From positions 1 through 5,389 of the forward strand of contig JAGYMO010000268.1 in NCBI GenBank assembly GCA_018400255.1: a stretch of 5,389 nt of DNA, written 5' to 3'. The position numbers and the translations under genes were made by a program. The notes under the pieces are model-generated. The model saw only the letters and a list, made by a program, of their open reading frames with translations, was not told where the DNA came from and did no database searches. This document shows, piece after piece, positions 1-5,224 of the stretch; positions within the stretch are counted from its first letter, which is position 1; every line of letters starts with the position of its first letter. Source of the stretch: Deltaproteobacteria bacterium. Its GTDB lineage: Bacteria; Desulfobacterota; DSM-4660; Desulfatiglandales; B25-G16.

Positions 1-94
1 CGAAACCATCATTATTTGAGCACAGAATTTAAGATTCGTCAAGATGCCCGAGTATATCAATCTAATTGGTTTTTAAAGATACAACCAGTGAATA

Positions 95-134
95 TGCACT
101 TAAAAATGTGCATCTTTGCACAAATTATTGTGCA
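95..134. promoter_or_regulatory. Tandem dyad operator sites, TGCAC-N8-GTGCA twice
   Basis: Two copies of TGCAC-N8-GTGCA occupy 95-112 and 117-134. Their centres are exactly 22 bp apart, about two helical turns, so bound dimers would lie on the same DNA face. The two 18-bp sites agree at 13 positions, including all ten half-site bases. The second is an extended dyad, TGCACAA-ATTA-TTGTGCA. The half sites resemble those of NtrC (TGCAC...GTGCA), but NtrC sites as I recall them have a 7-bp spacer rather than 8. Location about 115 bp upstream of a sigma-54-like element is typical for enhancer sites of sigma-54 activators. The binding protein is unknown. Confidence 0.6.
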
Positions 135-238
135 CATAAACACCAATTTTTTATGGGATAAAAAATCATATCTATATATTGTATTGAATAATAATGATAT
201 TTTCTTTAAGATAGCCATGGTTAAAGGTTCTTCGGCAT

Positions 239-255
239 TTGGCACGCAATTTACT
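239..255 (+). promoter_or_regulatory. Candidate sigma-54 (-24/-12) promoter
   Basis: The sequence TTGGCACG-CAAT-TTACT matches the sigma-54 consensus TTGGCACG-N4-TTGCW perfectly in the -24 element and with correct spacing. The -12 element has one mismatch: A instead of G at 253, in the normally conserved GC pair. Transcription would begin near 266, at the start of a G7 run, giving a leader of about 194 nt before the acyltransferase ATG. The tandem dyads upstream (centres about 140 and 162 bp before this start) support the reading. The -12 mismatch is a real weakness, since that G is usually important. Confidence 0.45.
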
Positions 256-291
256 TTTCATTATAGGGGGGGTGTAATATTCAATAATTTT

Positions 292-318
292 ATATCTGGC
301 ATAGATATTGTGTACACA
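292..318. repeat. Small hairpin followed by a perfect 10-bp palindrome
   Basis: ATATCT (292-297) and AGATAT (303-308) form a 6-bp inverted repeat with a 5-nt loop. It is directly followed by the perfect palindrome TGTGTACACA (309-318). These lie inside the predicted leader of the acyltransferase transcript. They could be an operator or a weak RNA structure; in such AT-rich sequence the ATATCT pair could arise by chance, whereas the 10-bp palindrome is less expected. Confidence 0.3.
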
Positions 319-346
319 TAGTATTATATTAGTACAAATTGTGTAG

Positions 347-393
347 CCCTAAAATCTTTACTATGGGCAGATATGGCTTAGGGGGGCATTTTT
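347..393 (+). promoter_or_regulatory. Possible leader hairpin with alternative pairing and T-run
   Basis: CCCTAA (347-352) pairs perfectly with TTAGGG (378-383), enclosing a second short stem ATCT (354-357)/AGAT (369-372). The right arm runs into a G6 tract (381-386) and then CA plus five T residues (389-393), a weak attenuator-like layout. The same left strand can pair differently: GCCC (346-349) with GGGC (365-368), or AGCC (345-348) with GGCT (375-378). It matches no riboswitch class that I recognise. This is a structural suggestion only. Confidence 0.22.
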
Positions 394-448
394 AGTTCTA
401 AATTCCATTTTTGTGTAGGTAAAAGCTATTACATAATTGAACAAAAGT

Positions 449-454
449 GGGGGA
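449..454 (+). promoter_or_regulatory. Ribosome binding site of the acyltransferase gene
   Basis: GGGGGA lies 5 nt before the ATG at 460, in a stretch that is otherwise A/T-rich. It is a G-rich Shine-Dalgarno variant and supports that start. Confidence 0.6.
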
Positions 455-459
455 TTAAT

Positions 460-1431
460 ATGAACATTAATCTAAGTAAATTTTTGCAATTGAAATTTAA
501 TATATTCTTATACAGGTCATTGGGCTGGGGAATAGCATATCTTTATATTATAATTCTTGGAAAATTATATCTCTTTCTTAATGCAAAGGAAAAGAAGAGA
601 ATCGTGCTTGCTGTTGAGGCAGCATTTTATAATCATAAAAACTATCCTGAAATAAGATCAATCACTGGAAATATCTATAAAGGAATATTTCGTCACTACT
701 ATGAGAAATTGTTTAATGCATTTTCTTCTGTTGAAGAACTGAGAGGTTTTATGCATAAAAACATTGAGGACCAAGGACTTTCGGAAATAGCCAGGGGGCT
801 TTCACTTGGTAAGGGCGTTCTTTTGGTTACCGGTCATTTTGGAGGGGTGGAGTTTGCCCCAGGCTATTTAGCTGCCAAGCATTTTCCTGTTACCATAATA
901 GTAAGGTTTTCCTCTCCCTCTTTACGTGATATCTCAATTAAGAAGGCATCTAATTTTTCATCCAGGATAATTGATGCAGGCAGTACGCCTAATATTTTAA
1001 AGGCTATTCATGATAACCTAAAAGAAAATAGGGTAGTTATTACTCAATGCGATGAAATTGATGAATGGAGGCCATCTAAGGAATATATTAATTTTATGGA
1101 CAATCAGATTCTGTTAGACAAAACAATTAACATCTTAACAAAAAGGTTTGATACATACATGGCCTTTGCAATAATGCACAGGCTTGGAGGAGGTAAATAC
1201 AAGTTTATAGTAAATCCATTAAATGATATTTTGGTAAAATTCAACAGTCGAAATAATAACTCAATGGGTGCATTGGTATTAAAATTTTTGGAGTATTATA
1301 TATACAAATTTCCCGAAGAATGGTATCAATGGAAAAACTGCTATCGTGTAATGAATTTTCCGCCCAAAACGTATACTTGCTATAAATCATCGCATGCTTC
1401 CGTACTTCGTCCGACGCTCGCAGAAGGTTAA
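460..1431 (+). CDS. LpxL/HtrB-family lysophospholipid-type acyltransferase
   Basis: The 323-residue product looks like a member of the bacterial lipid A acyltransferase family, inner-membrane enzymes that move a fatty acyl chain from acyl-ACP or acyl-CoA onto a lipid acceptor. A hydrophobic stretch at about residues 18-40 could be the N-terminal membrane anchor. The catalytic HX4(D/E) motif is H126-FGGV-E131 within VTGHFGGVEF, where His is the general base. A conserved-type PEEWYQWKN segment lies at 285-293, like the C-terminal PExYxWxHRR region of LpxL. Length is slightly above the usual 290-310. No lipid A or ACP genes adjoin it, so the acceptor may not be lipid A; related stand-alone proteins acylate ornithine lipids or pigments. 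The start has a good ribosome site. The final ~45 nt are visibly more GC-rich than the rest and encode a tail (SSHASVLRPTLAEG) beyond the normal family end. Family assignment is firm, substrate unknown. Confidence 0.85.
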   Translation: MNINLSKFLQLKFNIFLYRSLGWGIAYLYIIILGKLYLFLNAKEKKRIVLAVEAAFYNHKNYPEIRSITGNIYKGIFRHYYEKLFNAFSSVEELRGFMHKNIEDQGLSEIARGLSLGKGVLLVTGHFGGVEFAPGYLAAKHFPVTIIVRFSSPSLRDISIKKASNFSSRIIDAGSTPNILKAIHDNLKENRVVITQCDEIDEWRPSKEYINFMDNQILLDKTINILTKRFDTYMAFAIMHRLGGGKYKFIVNPLNDILVKFNSRNNNSMGALVLKFLEYYIYKFPEEWYQWKNCYRVMNFPPKTYTCYKSSHASVLRPTLAEG

Positions 1432-1465
1432 CAGGCATTAATAAAAAATTAAATTTTTATTTGAA

Positions 1466-1527
1466 TGCAATGGATTTTACTCTTTGGGATTTAATCCTCA
1501 TTTAATGCAGTATAGATATTCATTGCA
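1466..1527. repeat. Intergenic inverted repeat before the kinase gene
   Basis: TGCAATGGAT (1466-1475) pairs with ATTCATTGCA (1518-1527) over ten positions, with one G-U type mismatch. Between the arms lies a second small dyad, GGATT-T-AATCC (1489-1499 region). Just upstream an all-AT inverted repeat, AATAAAAA (1440-1447)/TTTTTATT (1454-1461), follows the acyltransferase stop and could contribute to weak termination. The pair may form an RNA element or operator between the two genes. I see no convincing sigma-70 promoter in this 131-nt gap. Confidence 0.3.
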
Positions 1528-1562
1528 AAATACTTTTCTATTAAAATGGTTACTATTAATAA

Positions 1563-3569
1563 ATGGAAAAGGAAGTAAGCTGTATTAACAGCAAGATTAT
1601 TATAGAGTATATAAGAAAAACCAACCCCGAATACCTTTCATTAATTCTCGGCGACCTTGACCCTGATCTTGATAACATCGCTGATCCTATAGCCTTTCTG
1701 ACCGATACAAATAACTGGATTTCCACAGCGGTAATCGTGAAGATGTTTGACAGGGTAAAGTCAATTTCCCATGATGATTCGGTACCTTATGAAATTGGCA
1801 AGTTTGCCATAGAGAATGCCCATTTAGGTTATATCCAAAAAATATTCGTGAAGGCGTTCTGGTCCTCAAAAAAGGCCCTTAAATTTGCCCAAAAAATTAA
1901 TGATAAATTTAATAGAAACAAAAGGGTGGAACTCGTTGAGATAAAAAGAAATACCGCAACAGTAAGGCTCCACTGGGAAAAAGATATGAAACCCTCAAAG
2001 GATTTGTGTCTATACAACCAGGCTATATATGCATACCTTCATACTATATGGGGTGGAAGGCCATTGGATATTCACGAAAAGTACTGTTTTTTTGAGGGCA
2101 GCCCCTATTGCGAATATCATCTGAAATGGACTAAAAAAAGCTGGATCTATGAATATCTCTCAAGATTTTTTACTTCAAGATCAATGCTTAAGGATATAAT
2201 AGCAGACCAAGAAAAAAATAAGGAGATTATCGAAAGAAAATACGCAGAGATTAATCAACTTAATCTAAAGCTAAATCGTAAAATTAAGCAGCTTATGGCA
2301 GTACAAGATACTGGGAAGGCTATTCTTTCCCTCCTTGACTTGAAATATGTATTAAGTGCTATAATGAATATTCTCTCAAATGTTTGCCAGATAAGTCGTG
2401 CTGTAATAATGCTTGTTTCTGAAGGTGGGGAGTCCCTTGAATACTTGCACGGGACCGGATTAAATGGCAATATTCCTGATGAGATAAAGAATTACCACAT
2501 TCCTATGACTAGGGTAAGTAATATTCTTGCAAGGGTTGCTAATACTGGGATATCAGAATATATTCCAGATGTTAATTCCTCTAATCTTCAGCAAAAGAAT
2601 ATTATACTCAGCTATGGGAAGCCCGCTTCTGTTTATGTAGCTCCACTTATAACAAGGTCAAAGGTGATCGGAGTTATTGCCACTGATTCAACGGGGGAAA
2701 ACGGTGTTTCAGAGGAAACAAGGGAAACCCTGGATATTTTTACGCCACAAATTGCGATAGCAATTGAAAATGCTAAACTGTATACTAAGCTTCAAGAAAG
2801 GATGAAAGAGCTAACGGAATCGCATGCTTTGTTAAGCAGGGCGGAGAAATTTTCCTTTTTAGGGAACCTTGCTGCAAGGCTTGCACATGAAATCAAAAAT
2901 CCAATGACGGCTATAGGCACCTTCATGCAGATGTTACCCCAAAAATATGGAGACGATGAATTTCGAAATGATTTTTATAAAATCGTTATGGAAGAAACAA
3001 ACAGGGTTAATAACTTGATAACAGAATTATTGGATCTGGTGAAAGAAAAGGAGCCTTGCTTTGAATTTAATGACATCCATGATCTGATTAATAAGATGAT
3101 TCTTTTAGTCTCTCCGCAGAGTAAAGCCAAAGACATTAAGATTATAAGTCGGTTTCATCCCGACATAGGCCAAGTATGGATTGATTCTGAGAAAATGAAA
3201 CAGGTTATCTTAAACCTTATTTCTAACGCCTTGGACTTTACGCCTAATGGTGGAATAATTGAAGTAACAACCTCAATAGGGCCCGGTAAAGGTGGTAAAA
3301 AGTTGATTAACATAGAAGTTAAAGACAATGGGGTTGGGATCCCTCAGTCTATGATTGAAAAGGTTTTTGAGCCTTTTTTTACCACTAAACATAAGAGTAA
3401 CATCCACAATGGAACTGGCCTTGGACTTTTTATAGCCTACCAAAATATGCAGCTCCACAACGGGACAATTGTGGCAAAAAGTGATCCTGATAAAAAGGGC
3501 ACGACCTTTCTTTTGACCTTACCTGTTTACCTTTCATCAAACCAGATATCCAAAGATAATATCCAATAG
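1563..3569 (+). CDS. Soluble V4R-GAF sensor histidine kinase (NtrB/AtoS-like core)
   Basis: This 668-residue protein is a two-component sensor kinase without membrane segments, so it should sense a cytosolic signal. Domain order: V4R-like ligand-binding domain (~40-190), ending in YCFFEGSPYCEYHLKW; a charged coiled coil (~205-245); a GAF domain (~247-403, closing with VIGVIATDS and IAIAIENAKLY); a HisKA domain with phospho-acceptor H442 in LAHEIKNPMTAIG; and a HATPase_c domain with N-box NLISNALD (551-558), DNGVGIP (588-594), FEPFFTT (602-608) and GTGLGL (617-622). All catalytic motifs are intact. Residues C149, E172, C175 and C183 match the C-X25-C, E-X2-C and C-X7-C spacing of the zinc site of phenol sensors such as MopR, as remembered. 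The H-box resembles kinases that feed sigma-54 response regulators. No receiver or regulator gene is present. The frame has a TAA just before the ATG, and no Shine-Dalgarno precedes it, so translation initiation may be weak. The ligand is unknown. Confidence 0.9.
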   Translation: MEKEVSCINSKIIIEYIRKTNPEYLSLILGDLDPDLDNIADPIAFLTDTNNWISTAVIVKMFDRVKSISHDDSVPYEIGKFAIENAHLGYIQKIFVKAFWSSKKALKFAQKINDKFNRNKRVELVEIKRNTATVRLHWEKDMKPSKDLCLYNQAIYAYLHTIWGGRPLDIHEKYCFFEGSPYCEYHLKWTKKSWIYEYLSRFFTSRSMLKDIIADQEKNKEIIERKYAEINQLNLKLNRKIKQLMAVQDTGKAILSLLDLKYVLSAIMNILSNVCQISRAVIMLVSEGGESLEYLHGTGLNGNIPDEIKNYHIPMTRVSNILARVANTGISEYIPDVNSSNLQQKNIILSYGKPASVYVAPLITRSKVIGVIATDSTGENGVSEETRETLDIFTPQIAIAIENAKLYTKLQERMKELTESHALLSRAEKFSFLGNLAARLAHEIKNPMTAIGTFMQMLPQKYGDDEFRNDFYKIVMEETNRVNNLITELLDLVKEKEPCFEFNDIHDLINKMILLVSPQSKAKDIKIISRFHPDIGQVWIDSEKMKQVILNLISNALDFTPNGGIIEVTTSIGPGKGGKKLINIEVKDNGVGIPQSMIEKVFEPFFTTKHKSNIHNGTGLGLFIAYQNMQLHNGTIVAKSDPDKKGTTFLLTLPVYLSSNQISKDNIQ

Positions 3570-3571
3570 CA

Positions 3572-4726
3572 ATGAAGATAGGAAAGGTAACTATTTATGC
3601 TGTAAGGCTTCCATTTATATTTGAATTTTCTCACTCCCTCAGGAAACGTTTATGGGCGAATAATGTAGTTGTGCAGATTAATGTAAATCATGGAGAAATA
3701 GTAGGTTATGGTGAAGCAGCACCTAGATCCTATGTTACAGGAGAATCACAAGATAGCGTCACAAAGAGTATTGTTCGATTGTTGCACAAAAAAATGTTTC
3801 CGTGGGAGATCAATGATGTCTCACAGATATGGGATTTAATAGATAGCCTTCAGGATAGAAGTAATCATCATTCCGCTGTTTGCGCGCTTGAAATGGCTCT
3901 TTTAGACGCATTGGCAAGAGAGGAGAAAAAACCCCTTTATCTTTATTTCCCAAAGGACTATTTTACGCCAAAGATTTATTATGGTTCTGTAATACCGCTA
4001 ACAGATAAAATAAGAGCAGCCGCTTTATGCGCCTCGGCTAAAGAGATGGGGATCAATAGTTTGAGGCTAAAGATGGGAACAAACTATGAACAAAATAAAT
4101 CAACTCTTGATTCTGTTCGAATGGTTTTTGGGGATAATTGTGACCTGAGAGTTGATGTTAATGGAGTATGGGATTACACGAGTGCAGTAAAGCACCTTCC
4201 TCTCTTAAAAGACCATGATGTCAAAGTTATAGAACAGCCCTTTATGCCATCTGATATTGATATTTCTAAATTTGCGCGACTAGCAAAGAACCATGGCCTG
4301 ATTCTGATGGCTGATGAATCAGCGTGCTCATTGACAGATGTTAAGCATATTTATAAGAAAGGTGACTATCAGATGATAAATATGCGATTATCAAAGTGTG
4401 GCGGATTCAGGAATTCGGTAAAAATAATAGAGTATTTGCGTTCTAATAGCCTCTCTTTTCAAATTGGTTGTCAATTAGGAGAATCCGGCCTTCTCTCCTC
4501 TGCGGGAAGGGCATTAGGCATACTGTGTAGCGATGCTTTATATTATGATGGCTCTTATGACAAATTTTTGTTAAAAGAAAATATTACATATGAACATGTA
4601 TCTTTTGGCAAGCTTGGTTTAGCAAACCCATTGAGTGGCCCGGGCCTTGGTGTTGCTGTTAACACGAAAACCCTGCTTGCCCTTAGCATAAAACCACCAA
4701 CAGAGATAACACCTAATCAAATCTAA
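3572..4726 (+). CDS. Enolase-superfamily enzyme, mandelate racemase/muconate-lactonizing type, unknown reaction
   Basis: The 384-residue product has the capping-domain segment GYGEAAPRSYVTGE (45-58) and a complete metal site: D195 (RVDVNG), E221 (VIEQP) and D248 (MADES), which bind Mg2+ to stabilise an enolate formed by removing a proton alpha to a carboxylate. The first base is K167 in RLKMG, where the first position of the usual KxK is Arg (R165). The expected second catalytic Lys, 24 residues after D248, appears to be R272 in NMRLSKCGG; K275 aligns with the non-catalytic second Lys of KLMKTGG in dipeptide epimerases, as I recall them. C-terminal motifs are GCQLGESGLLSSAG (299-312) and DGSYD (326-330). 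Known relatives include muconate cycloisomerase, o-succinylbenzoate synthase and dipeptide epimerases; none can be assigned. The ATG lies 2 nt after the kinase stop without a clear Shine-Dalgarno, suggesting translational coupling in one operon. Confidence 0.88.
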   Translation: MKIGKVTIYAVRLPFIFEFSHSLRKRLWANNVVVQINVNHGEIVGYGEAAPRSYVTGESQDSVTKSIVRLLHKKMFPWEINDVSQIWDLIDSLQDRSNHHSAVCALEMALLDALAREEKKPLYLYFPKDYFTPKIYYGSVIPLTDKIRAAALCASAKEMGINSLRLKMGTNYEQNKSTLDSVRMVFGDNCDLRVDVNGVWDYTSAVKHLPLLKDHDVKVIEQPFMPSDIDISKFARLAKNHGLILMADESACSLTDVKHIYKKGDYQMINMRLSKCGGFRNSVKIIEYLRSNSLSFQIGCQLGESGLLSSAGRALGILCSDALYYDGSYDKFLLKENITYEHVSFGKLGLANPLSGPGLGVAVNTKTLLALSIKPPTEITPNQI

Positions 4727-4756
4727 GATTTAAAATCTGTTGTATATAATGAACAG

Positions 4757-4762
4757 AAGGAG
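4757..4762 (+). promoter_or_regulatory. Strong Shine-Dalgarno serving a mini-ORF
   Basis: AAGGAG is the best Shine-Dalgarno in the window. It stands 6 nt before the ATG at 4769, ideal spacing for the ten-residue ORF, and about 42 nt before the thioesterase ATG, too far to serve it directly. Only a partial GGGA (4795-4798) precedes the thioesterase start. Confidence 0.6.
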
Positions 4763-4768
4763 TAAAAA

Positions 4769-4801
4769 ATGACCTGTAGAGAAACCGTAAAAATGGGATA
4801 G
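4769..4801 (+). CDS. Ten-residue leader peptide ORF ahead of the thioesterase
   Basis: The ORF encodes MTCRETVKMG and stops at TAG (4799-4801). It sits in the 78-nt gap between the enolase-type enzyme and the thioesterase, has an excellent Shine-Dalgarno (4757-4762), and ends 3 nt before the thioesterase ATG in the same reading frame. The most likely role is to load ribosomes that terminate and reinitiate at 4805, coupling the two. The alternative is that an original longer thioesterase N-terminus was interrupted by a nonsense change. The thioesterase is already full-length for its family from 4805, which favours a leader cistron. The peptide has no recognisable attenuation signature such as repeated codons. 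Confidence 0.45.
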   Translation: MTCRETVKMG

Positions 4802-4804
4802 ATA

Positions 4805-5224
4805 ATGACAAGTGACCTGGTATTAGAATCTATAATAACGCGAGTCGAAAATGAACCATATGCTAAAAAAACGGGATTGAAGCTTATCAAGATCGAGCCA
4901 GGATATGCATTGGTAGAAATGACCCTTAAGGATGATCTAAAAAATATCTTTAATATGACACATGGAGGGGCTATCTTTTCACTGATTGATGAGGCATTTG
5001 AAATATCAGTCAATTCACATGGTACAGTAGCAGTCGCACTCAATATGTCAGTTACATTTCATAGGACACCAAAAAAAGAAGGAATACTGCGGGCTGAGTC
5101 AAGGGAAATCTATAAGTCAAAAAAGACAGCCAGCTATGACATAAAGGTAACTGATGAGGACGGAGATTTAATTGCATCTTGCAATGCGCTTGCATACAGG
5201 AAGCAAGATAGCCTGCCCTTCTAA
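4805..5224 (+). CDS. PaaI-family hotdog acyl-CoA thioesterase
   Basis: The 139-residue product is a typical single hotdog-domain thioesterase, which hydrolyses acyl-CoA (often aryl-CoA) to free acid and CoA in the cytosol, usually as a tetramer. It shows the family pattern in order: EPYAKKTGLKLIKIEPGYALVEM (17-39 region), N50-MTHGG (H53-G55), the catalytic-type acid D62 in SLIDEAFE, N70-S71 in the NSHGT segment, a VTFHRTP strand (84-90), and the closing strand SCNALAYRK. Length and motif spacing equal those of PaaI-like proteins. ATG 4805 places about 17 residues before PYAK, normal for the family, so no upstream extension is needed. Translation probably depends on reinitiation after the mini-ORF ending 3 nt upstream. 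PaaI itself acts in phenylacetate breakdown and MenI-type relatives in menaquinone synthesis; the substrate here cannot be assigned. Confidence 0.88.
   Translation: MTSDLVLESIITRVENEPYAKKTGLKLIKIEPGYALVEMTLKDDLKNIFNMTHGGAIFSLIDEAFEISVNSHGTVAVALNMSVTFHRTPKKEGILRAESREIYKSKKTASYDIKVTDEDGDLIASCNALAYRKQDSLPF

Larger units (their letters stand above)
1..459. other. AT-rich upstream regulatory region without a convincing gene
   Basis: This 459-nt stretch precedes the first gene. The only long open frame (16-321, plus strand) begins with TTG, has no Shine-Dalgarno and encodes a low-complexity Asn/Ile/Phe-rich product with no family features, so I do not call it. The stretch does hold two tandem dyads (95-134), a sigma-54-like -24/-12 element (239-255), a hairpin plus perfect palindrome (292-318), a G7 run (266-272), a G6 run (381-386) and a possible leader hairpin (347-383). 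The bases GAA ACC ATC ATT ATT TGA at 2-19 could be the tail of an upstream gene, but five codons prove nothing. Confidence 0.6.

Noticed and set aside
95..134. Classical NtrC or CRP binding sites
   Set aside because: The spacer is 8 bp rather than the 7 bp of NtrC sites as recalled, and the half sites lack the TGTGA core of CRP; only a general dyad operator is called.
16..321. 101-codon plus-strand ORF near the window start
   Set aside because: It starts with TTG, has no ribosome site, gives a low-complexity AT-driven product without family motifs, and overlaps the dyads and the sigma-54-like element.
1420..1440. attC-like integron site around GGTTAACAGGC
   Set aside because: Neither GTTRRRY nor RYYYAAC fits properly, no paired L boxes are present, and the following kinase operon is unlike a gene cassette.
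1546..1578. Short ORF MVTINKWKRK overlapping the kinase start
   Set aside because: It has no Shine-Dalgarno and its overlap with the kinase ATG could be chance; unlike the 4769 ORF nothing supports its translation.
4799..4801. In-frame TAG as a pyrrolysine codon
   Set aside because: Pyrrolysine occurs in a few anaerobes, but the thioesterase is full-length from the downstream ATG and no reason exists for a pyrrolysine before its N-terminus.
4723..5043. 106-codon minus-strand ORF
   Set aside because: It lies opposite the well-supported thioesterase and shows no motif; it is a shadow of that coding frame.
3572..5224. Menaquinone pair MenC (o-succinylbenzoate synthase) plus MenI thioesterase
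   Set aside because: Both fold families fit in principle, but no other men gene is present and the PRSYVTGE/RLSKCGG motifs do not single out MenC.
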